From contig NZ_SLUN01000052.1 of NCBI RefSeq assembly GCF_004340685.1, positions 1 through 33,040 on the forward strand: a stretch of DNA of 33,040 bases, in the 5' to 3' direction. Position 1 is the stretch's first letter; each line of letters begins with the position of its first letter. Made by a program: the position numbers and the translations under genes. The DNA is from Hydrogenispora ethanolica (GTDB taxonomy: Bacteria > Bacillota > UBA4882 > UBA8346). Shown here in pieces: positions 15,519 through 23,665 of this stretch. A model generated the notes under the pieces. That model did not search any database, had not been told where the DNA came from, and worked only from the letters and a program-made list of their open reading frames with translations.

Positions 15519-17675
15519 ATGAAATTTCGGTCCAAAGTGATGCTGTTGGGCGTGACCATTGTACTTTTGCCGATGCTGGTCTCCACTTTCGCAGCCACCC
15601 GGCTGGTTTTTTCCCAAAATGAAAAGGATGCCCACGAACGGATCCGGGAGTCGACCGCCCGAATCATCCGGGAACTCCAATCCATCGAGGCCCAGTATGC
15701 GGAACGCGGCCGGAAATACGCCAAGACCGACAATCTGGTGATGTACACTAACGTCCTGTTCCGCTATCACAAGTATCTGACGCCGGAAGGGTATGCCACG
15801 GTCCAAAACTCGTTGTCCGTGGATCTGACGAAGTTGAAGATCGGCCTGAACGTGGACAACATCGAAGTGCGGGATGCCTATAATAAACTATTGGCCAGGG
15901 ACGCCTCGTCCGGGGCCGCCGTGCCGGCGGATGCGGCCGCGAGTCCCGTCCGCGCGCCGCGGCGGGACGGAACCCGTTATTTGTTGCAGGGTGGCCGGTT
16001 CATCCTCCAATCCACCTCCACCATCCAAAAACGCGACCGGCTCTTGGGATACCTGATCCTGACCAAGTATCTGGACGCCAATTTCTTGAAAGAGGTTTCC
16101 GGAGTGAATGGAACCGAGGTGGCTTTTTTCCGGAACAACCGTTTCTTGGACGGGACCATTGCCAGATTTCCAGTGACGGAGATGGCCCATTCGGATCTGG
16201 CGCACCCGATTCAGATCAAGATTCAGAAGACCCCCTACAGTTTCATATTCTCGCCCATCTACGCCGAGGGCAACGACCAGTACTACGTGGCGGTGGGGGT
16301 CTCCTACCTGAAAACGCTCCAGAAGATCAACGAGACCGCCAGGATCCTGATCGGAGTGGCGGTGGGAGCGATGCTGATCGCGCTCGTCCTCATCTATTTC
16401 TGGTCCGGCCGGACGGTCGGACCGCTCCTGCGGCTGGTCAACGCGGTCCAAGCCATCGGCCGGGGCGATCTGGGCCAGAAGATCACCGTCGAAAGCTCGG
16501 ACGAGATCGGGCTCCTGGCTTCGGAGTTCAACCAGATGACCACCTCGCTCCAGGAGAGCCGGAGCCAACTGGAGGACGCCAACCGGAATCTCTTCGAGAT
16601 GAAAGAGTATATTTCCAATATTGTCGATAGCATGACCATGAGCCTGGTGGTGGTCGACAGCGGTTTCCGGATTACCGTGGTCAATTTGGAATTTGAGAAA
16701 TGGCTCGGCGAGTCCCGCGAGCGGCTGGTGGGCAGGAGCCTGGAAGATCTCCTGGAATTGGGGGACGGCGCGTTGCTCCACAAGCATTTGCTGCGGGTCA
16801 TCGAGACGCACGAGACCCAGATCCTGACCAAAGTCCATTGCAAGATCGGGACGCGGAAGATCGTCGCCAACATCCGCTTCTCGCCGCTGGAGGATGTGGA
16901 GCAGTCCTCGGCCGGCGTGGTGATGATCATCGAGGATATTACTTCCCGGGTGAATCTCGAGGAAAAGCTGGCCATCTCCCAGCGGCTCGCCTCCATCGGC
17001 AACCTGGACGCCGGACTGGCCCATGAGGTCAATAATCCGCTCGGGATCATCCTGAATTATATCGAAGTCTGCCGCATGGATACTCAGGATGAGAAGCTCG
17101 ATTCCTACCTGAAGAAGATCGGGTCGGAGACCGAACGGATCGCCGGAATCATCCAGCGCCTGCTGGAGTTCTCCCGCCAGTCCGAGACCCGCTTCAAGCC
17201 GGTCAATCTCCCGGAGATTATCGAGGAGACCGTGGATCTGGTGGAGTTCAAGCTGCGCAAGGAGAATATCGTTTTGGAACGGGATTACGGCTTGGATGAG
17301 GCCTGGGTGATGGCTGACAAAAGCCGCCTGAAACAGGTCTTCCTGAATATCATCCTGAATGCGGTCCAGTCCATGCCGGGCGGCGGCCGGTTGGCGGTGC
17401 GGCTGGCCGAGAGCGGGGACGGGCAAGGCTTTGATCTGGCCTTCTGTGACTCGGGACGGGGCATCCCCAAAGAGCATCTCAGCCGGATCTTCGATCCGTT
17501 CTTCACCACCAAGGAGGTCGGCGAAGGGACCGGCTTGGGATTGTCCGTCAGCTACGGAATCATTCAGGAACATTTCGGAACCATTGATGTGAAAAGCACG
17601 GAAGGAAAGGGTTCGACCTTCACCGTCCGTCTGAAGAAGATCGCCAGTGAGGAAAGGAGTAGTGCGCTTTCATGA
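15519..17675 (+). CDS. Membrane sensor histidine kinase (Cache-HAMP-PAS-HisKA-HATPase)
   Basis: A 718-residue sensor kinase of the NtrB-like group. In order it has a transmembrane helix (about 8-28), an extracytoplasmic Cache-like sensor domain (about 30-265), a second helix (about 270-292, ILIGVAVGAMLIALVLIYFW), HAMP (about 293-345), PAS (about 365-480) and HisKA with phospho-acceptor H502 in GLAHEVNNPLG. The C-terminal ATPase domain has NIILNAVQSMP (N box), FCDSGRGIP (G1) and GTGLGLSVSYGI (G2). The ATG at 15519 has GGGAGG 8 bases upstream; the one at 15510 overlaps that site. It overlaps the response regulator gene by 4 bases. It probably senses a sugar-related ligand outside the membrane and phosphorylates the regulator encoded next. 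Confidence 0.93.
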   Translation: MKFRSKVMLLGVTIVLLPMLVSTFAATRLVFSQNEKDAHERIRESTARIIRELQSIEAQYAERGRKYAKTDNLVMYTNVLFRYHKYLTPEGYATVQNSLSVDLTKLKIGLNVDNIEVRDAYNKLLARDASSGAAVPADAAASPVRAPRRDGTRYLLQGGRFILQSTSTIQKRDRLLGYLILTKYLDANFLKEVSGVNGTEVAFFRNNRFLDGTIARFPVTEMAHSDLAHPIQIKIQKTPYSFIFSPIYAEGNDQYYVAVGVSYLKTLQKINETARILIGVAVGAMLIALVLIYFWSGRTVGPLLRLVNAVQAIGRGDLGQKITVESSDEIGLLASEFNQMTTSLQESRSQLEDANRNLFEMKEYISNIVDSMTMSLVVVDSGFRITVVNLEFEKWLGESRERLVGRSLEDLLELGDGALLHKHLLRVIETHETQILTKVHCKIGTRKIVANIRFSPLEDVEQSSAGVVMIIEDITSRVNLEEKLAISQRLASIGNLDAGLAHEVNNPLGIILNYIEVCRMDTQDEKLDSYLKKIGSETERIAGIIQRLLEFSRQSETRFKPVNLPEIIEETVDLVEFKLRKENIVLERDYGLDEAWVMADKSRLKQVFLNIILNAVQSMPGGGRLAVRLAESGDGQGFDLAFCDSGRGIPKEHLSRIFDPFFTTKEVGEGTGLGLSVSYGIIQEHFGTIDVKSTEGKGSTFTVRLKKIASEERSSALS

Positions 17676-19000
17676 CGGGACGTCGGGTAATTTTGGTAGT
17701 GGATGACGAGGCGGGAATGCGCGAAAGCCTTTGTGAAATTTTAGCCCGGGATGGATACGCCAATCTGACCGCCGGAGACGGCTGGCAAGCGATCCAACTC
17801 GTTCAAGAGAAACCGGTAGACCTTGTGTTACTGGACATTAAGATGCCGGGCCTGGACGGCATTGAGACGCTCAAGCGGATCAAGGCCCTCCATGAGCAGT
17901 TGCCGGTGGTCATGGTCACCGGCTACGGCACTATCGAAAGCGCGGTCCAGGCCATGAAGTATGGCGCCAAGGACTATATCACCAAACCGTTTGTGATCAG
18001 CAATTTACGCAACGTAATCACGGAAAATCTGAAGCCGCCCGCGGCGGCGGCAACCAGTTCCTCGTCGGGACCCTATGAAGGGATCATCGGGCAGAGTCCG
18101 GCGATGAAACGGTTGTTTCAGACTCTCGCCAAAGTCATCGCGAGCGAAGCGACCGTGCTGATCATGGGAGAGAGCGGCACCGGCAAGGAACTGGTGGCCC
18201 GGGCCATTCACCGGGAAGGTCCCCGGAAAGAGCGGCCGTTCATCGGGATTAATTGCGCCGCGATCCCCGAGAACCTGCTCGAGAGCGAGCTGTTCGGCTA
18301 CGAGAAAGGGGCCTTCACCGGCGCGGTTGCCCGGCGTATCGGCAAGTTCGAACAGGCCGACGGCGGCACGCTCTTTTTGGATGAGATCGGTGATATGAAC
18401 CTAGCCACCCAGGCCAAGATATTGCGGGTGCTGGAAGAAAGGGAATTGGTCCGCCTCGGCGCGGTCAATTCCGTGAAAATCAATGTCCGGATCATCGCCG
18501 CTACCAACAAAGATCTGCTGGAAGCGGTAAACGCCGGTTCCTTCCGGGAGGATCTGTATTACCGGCTCAACGTCGTGCCGTTGTTAATGCCCGCGCTGCG
18601 CGAGCGCAAAGAGGATGTTCCGTTGCTGGTCAAACACTTTTTGCTGAAATACAGCGAGGAATATAGCAAACCCATGAAAAGCATCCCGCCGCAGTGGCTG
18701 GAGATGCTCAAGAATTATCATTGGCCCGGCAACGTCAGGGAATTGCGGAATATCGTCGAGCGCATCGTGGTCCTGGGGGAGAAAGGCTTCAATCTCGAAG
18801 AACAGTTGAACCTGGAAGAGAATCCGCCGCCAGCCGTTGAAACGGCCCAGATGTCGTTGAAATTGACAGACAAGCAAGAACAGGAGAAGATCCAGGCCGC
18901 GTTGGAGATGGCCCGCTGGAATAAGACCCGGGCGGCCGAGATTCTGGAGATCAGCCGAAAATCTTTATACGAAAAGATGGCGAAGTACGGATTGCTGTAA
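17672..19000 (+). CDS. NtrC/AtoC-family sigma-54-dependent response regulator
   Basis: A 442-residue transcription activator. The receiver domain (1-120) has D11/D12, phosphoacceptor D55 in LLDIKMPG, T83 and K105. The AAA+ domain (about 135-375) has Walker A GESGTGKE, the sigma-54 contact loop GAFTGA, Walker B GGTLFLDEIGDM and the arginine-rich RLNVVPLLMPALRERKED segment. The C-terminal Fis-type helix-turn-helix includes TRAAEILEISRKSLYEKM. All residues needed for sigma-54 activation are present. Its ATG overlaps the kinase stop (ATGA), so the pair is coupled. A -24/-12 promoter with upstream palindromes lies just downstream, before the sugar transporter, and is the obvious target. Confidence 0.95.
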   Translation: MTGRRVILVVDDEAGMRESLCEILARDGYANLTAGDGWQAIQLVQEKPVDLVLLDIKMPGLDGIETLKRIKALHEQLPVVMVTGYGTIESAVQAMKYGAKDYITKPFVISNLRNVITENLKPPAAAATSSSSGPYEGIIGQSPAMKRLFQTLAKVIASEATVLIMGESGTGKELVARAIHREGPRKERPFIGINCAAIPENLLESELFGYEKGAFTGAVARRIGKFEQADGGTLFLDEIGDMNLATQAKILRVLEERELVRLGAVNSVKINVRIIAATNKDLLEAVNAGSFREDLYYRLNVVPLLMPALRERKEDVPLLVKHFLLKYSEEYSKPMKSIPPQWLEMLKNYHWPGNVRELRNIVERIVVLGEKGFNLEEQLNLEENPPPAVETAQMSLKLTDKQEQEKIQAALEMARWNKTRAAEILEISRKSLYEKMAKYGLL

Positions 19001-19035
19001 GGTGGTTTGCTCGGCCGAAGCCGAGGTTGAAGCGG

Positions 19036-19096
19036 AATGCCACGAGGACCGTTCCATGATTGGTGTAACGTTGATCCCCGTGGCATTTTCATTTTG
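19036..19096 (+). terminator. Terminator-like hairpin after the response regulator gene
   Basis: AATGCCACG and CGTGGCATT pair perfectly over a long loop of about 34 bases and are followed by TTCATTTT. The loop is longer than usual, so termination may be partial. Confidence 0.5.
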
Positions 19097-19156
19097 CAAA
19101 TGGGGATTGTGGATAACCCCCGGAGCTTCATCTCGAGCGTGGCGGAGCCTACAAAA

Positions 19157-19220
19157 GTTACAAAATGTAACTTTGGGTAACAACCATGTTACCGAATGGA
19201 TCGCGAAACAAAGTTGTTTC
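19157..19220. promoter_or_regulatory. Upstream activator sites for the sigma-54 regulator
   Basis: Three dyads are in line: GTTAC-aaaat-GTAAC at 19157-19171, GGTAAC-aaccat-GTTACC at 19176-19193, and GAAACAA-AG-TTGTTTC at 19205-19220. The first two share the same GTTAC/GTAAC half-sites. They lie about 40-100 bases upstream of the -24 element, where enhancer-binding proteins dock before DNA looping. They are inferred to be sites for the regulator encoded at 17672-19000. Confidence 0.7.
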
Positions 19221-19258
19221 AGTTTGTTAAGGAAAGGAACGGCGATGTTTCGAAGCCG

Positions 19259-19276
19259 TTGGCATGAATTTTGCTT
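19259..19276 (+). promoter_or_regulatory. Sigma-54 (-24/-12) promoter
   Basis: TTGGCATGAATTTTGCTT matches the TGGCA-N(7)-TTGC consensus, with the invariant GG and GC separated by exactly 10 bases. It is 56 bases upstream of the binding protein start and follows activator-like palindromes, directly after the gene for a sigma-54 activator. Confidence 0.85.
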
Positions 19277-19331
19277 ATATATAAAATTGTCTGGCCAGAC
19301 ACTGAAAAACATTAGGGAGGAACGATTATCC

Positions 19332-20261
19332 ATGAGAAAGAGATCAGTTGTGTTGTTGCTCGTATTTGCGCTCGTCCTGGCGTCGGTTTCCACGGTGAGC
19401 TTCGCCGCCAAACAGCGGGTCTTCGGTGTTACCTTCATGACCATGAACAATCCGTTCTTTGTAGCGATGGAAAAGAATATTCGGGCTGAATTGAAAAAGA
19501 TGGATCCCAACGCCAAACTGATCGTTGGCGATTCCCAGTTCAACCTCTCCAAACAGATTTCTGACGTTGAAGACATGATCCAGCAGAAGATCGATATCTT
19601 GTTATTGAACGCCGTCGATTCCAAAGCGATCGCTCCGGCAGTCGTCGCTGCCAACAAAGCCAAGATTCCCGTGATCACGCTGGACGTCAACGCCGAAGGC
19701 GGCAAAGTCACCAGCTTCATCGCCACCGACAATTACCTGGCGGGCAAGCTCGACGGCGAGTACCTGGTAAAACGGTTGAAAGGCAAAGGAAACATCGTTA
19801 TCATCAACGGCACCCCGATCACCTCGGTAATGCAGCGGGTCCAAGGCTTTAAAGATGTAATCAAGAAGTATCCGGGCATCAAAGTCGTGGCCGAGCAGAA
19901 CGGCGAAACCAATGAGACCAAATCCATGGAAGTCATGGAGAATATCCTTCAGGCGCACCAGAAGATCGACGCGGTGTTCGGCATCAATGACCCGACCGCG
20001 CTCGGCGCTTTGGCCGCGGTAGAGACCGCCGGGAGACAAAACGAGATGTTCATCCTCGGCGTGGACGGCTCCCCCAACGCTGTCGAAGCCATTTTGAAAG
20101 GAAAAGCTCTGGCCGCGACCGCCTCGCAATTCCCCGCCGAGATTGGCCGCCAGGGCGTGCAGGTCGCCTTCAAAGTGTTGAAGGGTCAGAAAGTGCCGGC
20201 TGAGATTAAAGTGAAATCGGAATTGATCACCAAAGAGAATGCCAAAGGATTCAGCTGGTAA
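19332..20261 (+). CDS. Ribose-type sugar ABC transporter substrate-binding protein (RbsB-like)
   Basis: A 309-residue binding protein. Residues 1-25 form a signal peptide (MRKRSVVLLLVFALVLASVS plus TVSFA) with cleavage near SFAA and no lipobox Cys, so it is probably a soluble periplasmic protein. The mature part has the type I periplasmic-binding fold: VTFMTMNNPFFVAMEKNI, DSQFNLSKQISDVEDMIQQK, then TLDVNAEGGKVTSFIATDNYLAGK and GINDPTALGALAAVETAG, all typical of RbsB and its relatives. GGGAGG is 13 bases before the start. An open frame extends upstream to 19002, but only this start has a signal sequence and ribosome site. Expression should depend on the sigma-54 promoter at 19259. Confidence 0.92.
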   Translation: MRKRSVVLLLVFALVLASVSTVSFAAKQRVFGVTFMTMNNPFFVAMEKNIRAELKKMDPNAKLIVGDSQFNLSKQISDVEDMIQQKIDILLLNAVDSKAIAPAVVAANKAKIPVITLDVNAEGGKVTSFIATDNYLAGKLDGEYLVKRLKGKGNIVIINGTPITSVMQRVQGFKDVIKKYPGIKVVAEQNGETNETKSMEVMENILQAHQKIDAVFGINDPTALGALAAVETAGRQNEMFILGVDGSPNAVEAILKGKALAATASQFPAEIGRQGVQVAFKVLKGQKVPAEIKVKSELITKENAKGFSW

Positions 20262-20277
20262 GACAGGTTAAGGTCGC

Positions 20278-20310
20278 AAAGGGCGCGGCGGGCAACTTCC
20301 CGCGCCCTTT
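20278..20310 (+). terminator. Intergenic hairpin between binding protein and ATPase genes
   Basis: AAAGGGCGCGG and CCGCGCCCTTT form a perfect 11-bp stem with an 11-base loop, without a U run. It most likely attenuates transcription or stabilises the upstream mRNA so that the binding protein is made in excess of the other subunits. Confidence 0.7.
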
Positions 20311-20332
20311 CCAATCAGCCCGAGGAGGTTGA

Positions 20333-21832
20333 ATGATGTCAGATACAATTCTAATGCTGGAGAAGATCGTCAAAGACTTTCCCGGCGTCCGGGCCTTAAA
20401 TAATGTCTCGTTGGATGTGAAACGCGGGGAAGTGTTGGCTCTGGTCGGCGAGAACGGAGCCGGCAAATCAACCTTGATGAAAGTGATCTCCGGAGTCATC
20501 CGGCCGGATCACGGAACCATTATTTTGAACGGCAAAAAAGTACAGATCAAATCGCCGCAACACGCCCAAGAACTTGGGATTAGCATTATCCATCAGGAAT
20601 TTAACTTGATCCCGCATCTGAGTGTGGCTGAAAACGTTTATCTGGGCCGGGAGCCCGGCCGTTCGCTCAAAGGTTTTATCGATTGGCCAAAATTATATCG
20701 GGATACGGAAGCTCTGTTGCAAGAGCTGGATATAGATCTGGATGTCAAAACCCCCATTTACAAGCTGAGCGTCGCCTATCAACAAATGGTGGAGATCGCC
20801 AAGGCGTTGTCCGTCAATGCCGATGTGATCATCATGGATGAGCCCACCGCCACGCTCACGCAGCATGAGATCGAAAATCTTTTCCGGATTATCAATTCCC
20901 TGAAGCAGAAAGACGTTACCACGATTTATATATCGCACCGGCTGGAAGAGTTGTTCATCATCTCCGACCGGGTTACCGTGATGCGGGACGGTTGCACCGT
21001 GGGCAGCTTGATCACCCGAGAGGCGGACCGGAAAAAGCTGATTGCGATGATGGTCGGCCGGGATTTTCAGGATGAATTTCCCAAACGGACCTGCACGGCC
21101 GGGGAGATTGCCCTGTCGGTCAGGCATCTCTCCAATTCCAAGCTGCGCGATGTCAGCATGGAGTTTCACCGTGGCGAGGTGGTCGGAATCTCCGGCCTGG
21201 TCGGTGCCGGCCGCACCGAATTCGCCCGGGCGGTCTTTGGCGTCGATCCCGTGGCGGTCGGGGAGATCGAGGTTTTTGGCAAAAAAGTCCATTTCAAATG
21301 TCCGAAAGACGCGATCGAGGCCGGCATCGGCTTGGTCCCGGAAGACCGCAAGCTGCAAGGACTGGTCCTCAAGATGAGCGTCAGCGAGAACCTGACCTTC
21401 GCCGCACTGGAAGAGATCATGAACGGCTGTTTCTTTCACTGGTCCAAGGAACGGGAGACCGTCGATCATTATGTGCGGGATTTGCGGATCAAGACCCCCG
21501 GCCCCAAACAGCAAGTCGTCAATTTGAGCGGCGGCAATCAGCAAAAGGTGGTCCTCGCCAAATGGCTGTTTGTCGGGAGCAAGATCCTGTTTCTGGATGA
21601 GCCGACCCGGGGCGTGGACGTGGGAGCGAAACGGGAGATCTATCAGATCATCAATCACCTGGCGGAACAGGGAATCGCGGTGATTCTCATCTCCTCGGAG
21701 CTGCCGGAGATCATCGGGATGAGCGACCGGATCTATGTGATGCATGAAGGCAGAGTCAAAGCGATGCTCCCCGGCGGGCAGACCACGGAACAGCAGATAT
21801 TAACCTATGCAACTGGAGGCGAAAAGATATGA
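20333..21832 (+). CDS. Ribose-type sugar ABC transporter ATP-binding protein (RbsA-like)
   Basis: A 499-residue double-domain ATPase of the CUT2 family. Domain 1 has GENGAGKST and VIIMDEPTATLT, with a modified signature (KLSVAYQQ). Domain 2 has the degenerate Walker A GLVGAGRTE, the full LSGGNQQKV signature and LFLDEPTRGVDVG. GAGGAGG lies 5 bases before the ATG at 20333 and 8 before the ATG at 20336, so either may be used. It overlaps the permease gene by 4 bases. It belongs with the binding protein and single permease, so this transporter has the RbsBAC pattern rather than the two-permease pattern at 4642-9518. Confidence 0.93.
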   Translation: MMSDTILMLEKIVKDFPGVRALNNVSLDVKRGEVLALVGENGAGKSTLMKVISGVIRPDHGTIILNGKKVQIKSPQHAQELGISIIHQEFNLIPHLSVAENVYLGREPGRSLKGFIDWPKLYRDTEALLQELDIDLDVKTPIYKLSVAYQQMVEIAKALSVNADVIIMDEPTATLTQHEIENLFRIINSLKQKDVTTIYISHRLEELFIISDRVTVMRDGCTVGSLITREADRKKLIAMMVGRDFQDEFPKRTCTAGEIALSVRHLSNSKLRDVSMEFHRGEVVGISGLVGAGRTEFARAVFGVDPVAVGEIEVFGKKVHFKCPKDAIEAGIGLVPEDRKLQGLVLKMSVSENLTFAALEEIMNGCFFHWSKERETVDHYVRDLRIKTPGPKQQVVNLSGGNQQKVVLAKWLFVGSKILFLDEPTRGVDVGAKREIYQIINHLAEQGIAVILISSELPEIIGMSDRIYVMHEGRVKAMLPGGQTTEQQILTYATGGEKI

Positions 21833-22803
21833 ACCAACCCAATGTGGCTTTTGAAAAGGGCGTCAAGAATCTCAAAGGTTTGCTGGAAAAAAGGGAAGCC
21901 GGGGCGCTATTGGGCCTGCTCCTCATGTGCATCGCCATCTCCTTTATCAGCGATTTCTTTTTCACCTTTTCCAACCTGATCAACATCGCCCGTCAGGTCT
22001 CCTTGAACGCCATCATTGCCGTGGGTATGACGCTGGTCATTCTCACCGGCGGGATCGATCTGTCGGTCGGTTCCATCGTGGCCTTATCCGGAACCGTGGC
22101 CGCGAGCCTGATGGTGAATGGGCATAGTCTCTGGGTGGGGATCCTCGCCGGACTGGCGATTGGGATTGTCGCCGGCCTGATCAACGGTTTGACCATTACC
22201 CGGTTCAAAGTCCCGCCGATCATCACGACGCTGGCTATGATGACCGCCGCCCGTGGTATCGCGCTGGTTTACACCAATGGCTATCCCATCTCCAACCTTC
22301 CCGAATCCTTTGTCTTTTTGGGAAGAGGGTATCTGGGCCCGATCCCGGTGCCGGCCATTGTGATGATCGTGGTGTATGTCTTGGGATATATTCTGCTGAC
22401 CCAGATGAAGATCGGGCGGTATATCTATGGTTTGGGCGGCAATGAAGAAGCGGTACATCTTTCGGGGATCAACGTCAACCGGACCAAGATTCTGGTCTAT
22501 ATGTTGTGCGGCTTGGCCTCGGCCATCAGCGGCTTGATCCTGGCTTCGCGCCTTAATTCCGGCCAGCCGTTGGCCGGTACCGGTTTTGAAATGGACGCCA
22601 TCGCCGCGGTGGTGTTGGGCGGGGCGAGCATCAGCGGCGGCGAGGGCACCATCGCCGGAACCCTGATCGGCGCCCTGATTATCAACGTCTTGAATAATGG
22701 ACTGAATCTGATGAACGTCAACCCCTATAGCCAAATGATTGTCAAAGGCCTGGTTCTGGCCGCGGCTGTGGCAATCCGCACCCGAAAAGGAAAGGCCAAA
22801 TAA
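21829..22803 (+). CDS. Ribose-type sugar ABC transporter permease (RbsC-like)
   Basis: A 324-residue integral membrane protein of the CUT2 permease family. The conserved NAIIAVGMTLVILTGGIDLSVG loop contacts the ATPase, and LGGASISGGEGTIAGTLIGAL matches the C-terminal family block. About eight to ten membrane helices are evident. It presumably works as a homodimer, since no second permease is in the operon. It overlaps the ATPase gene by 4 bases (ATGA) and is followed by a strong terminator at 22834-22864, which marks the end of the transporter operon. Confidence 0.93.
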   Translation: MNQPNVAFEKGVKNLKGLLEKREAGALLGLLLMCIAISFISDFFFTFSNLINIARQVSLNAIIAVGMTLVILTGGIDLSVGSIVALSGTVAASLMVNGHSLWVGILAGLAIGIVAGLINGLTITRFKVPPIITTLAMMTAARGIALVYTNGYPISNLPESFVFLGRGYLGPIPVPAIVMIVVYVLGYILLTQMKIGRYIYGLGGNEEAVHLSGINVNRTKILVYMLCGLASAISGLILASRLNSGQPLAGTGFEMDAIAAVVLGGASISGGEGTIAGTLIGALIINVLNNGLNLMNVNPYSQMIVKGLVLAAAVAIRTRKGKAK

Positions 22804-22833
22804 GTTCATCCGGGCGTAAGTTTTGGTATCCTG

Positions 22834-22864
22834 AAAGGGCTGGTCGCGAAAGCGCCAGCCCTTT
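22834..22864 (+). terminator. Terminator of the ribose-type transporter operon
   Basis: AAAGGGCTGG and CCAGCCCTTT form a perfect 10-bp stem, extended by CGC/GCG around a GAAA tetraloop-like centre. The T run is short. Confidence 0.8.
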
Positions 22865-23191
22865 ATCCATATCTTTGCGAGAGCGATTTTGGCTCAACTT
22901 TTTCATCGGATAGAATCAAGGCAAATATGTCGCAGGCTACCCGGGTGTTCAAGTGTATTGGCTTCCCTATCCGGCGGCCCGAAGATCTGGGCTAAAAAAC
23001 GGTGCTTTGCAATATGCTATAAGGACTCGCGAAGCGATCTTCCGGAAAGGTTCATTCGCAAGAGACCTGGGAAGATCCGGGGCTGGGGGTGCAAGCGGAG
23101 AGTATAAGAAAATTTTCTCCCATTCAAAATAAGAATGGCGACAGGGAAATGCGAATGGCTCCAGAATAATGTAGGGATTAACAATGGGGGG
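22865..23191. other. Gene-free stretch before the HEPN-like gene
   Basis: Nothing supportable is visible in these 327 bases except a small inverted repeat CCATTC...GAATGG at about 23121-23139. Short open frames here lack ribosome sites and family resemblance. Confidence 0.4.
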
Positions 23192-23575
23192 ATGATGACC
23201 ATTTCTGCGACCATTGAAGTCTTGATTGACGAGGCGGATCAATGTTTGGCCCAGGCCGAGAAGGAAAGCGGCAAAGATTTGGCCCGGAGTCTGCAACTGC
23301 TCCAGCAGGGCGTCGGAAAACTGCTGCAGGCCTACTTGATTGCCAACGAAAAACGCTCGCCGACCCGCCTGCGGGAACAGTTCGAGCTTTGCCAGCAGAT
23401 TGAACCGGATTTCGCTTCGATCGAAGAGGAATTGGAATACTTGTTATCCGTCAATCCCAAAGAGGCCGAAGCGGAGGACGTGATTGACACCGCCAATGAG
23501 ATTTGGGATTTTGTGACGGATCTGTTGGAGAATAGCGAAGCCTTTGAAGAGGATTTCTCCGACGAACTGGATTAA
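23192..23575 (+). CDS. Hypothetical HEPN-like helical protein
   Basis: An all-helical acidic protein of about 127 residues. The region VLIDEADQCLAQAEKESGKD, then QQGVGKLLQAYLIANEKRSP and FELCQQIEPDFASIEEELEYL, follows the pattern of HEPN domains (helix pair, loop, third helix starting a/EL). The C-terminal 20 residues are very acidic (ENSEAFEEDFSDELD). No RX4-6H ribonuclease motif is visible, so if it is a HEPN protein it is probably not the toxin type. The start is uncertain: ATG at 23192 or 23195, with GGGGGG directly upstream; an earlier ATG at 23135 lacks a ribosome site. It is followed by the barrel-like gene 90 bases later. No function is assigned. Confidence 0.6.
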   Translation: MMTISATIEVLIDEADQCLAQAEKESGKDLARSLQLLQQGVGKLLQAYLIANEKRSPTRLREQFELCQQIEPDFASIEEELEYLLSVNPKEAEAEDVIDTANEIWDFVTDLLENSEAFEEDFSDELD

Positions 23576-23665
23576 GGTTGAATTTCTATAGTAAAAATTT
23601 CCAAAAGATGAAGGAAAATATTGTAAAACCCCGAATAGTTTCAGAAAATGCCTGGAGGTATTGGC

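Noticed and set aside
15888-17573. A 561-codon minus-strand open frame inside the sensor kinase gene
   Set aside because: It is the antisense shadow of a clear histidine kinase with all motifs; high GC content removes stop codons.
19002-19331. In-frame upstream extension of the RbsB-like gene
   Set aside because: The sigma-54 promoter and activator palindromes lie inside it, and the signal peptide and ribosome site fix the start at 19332.
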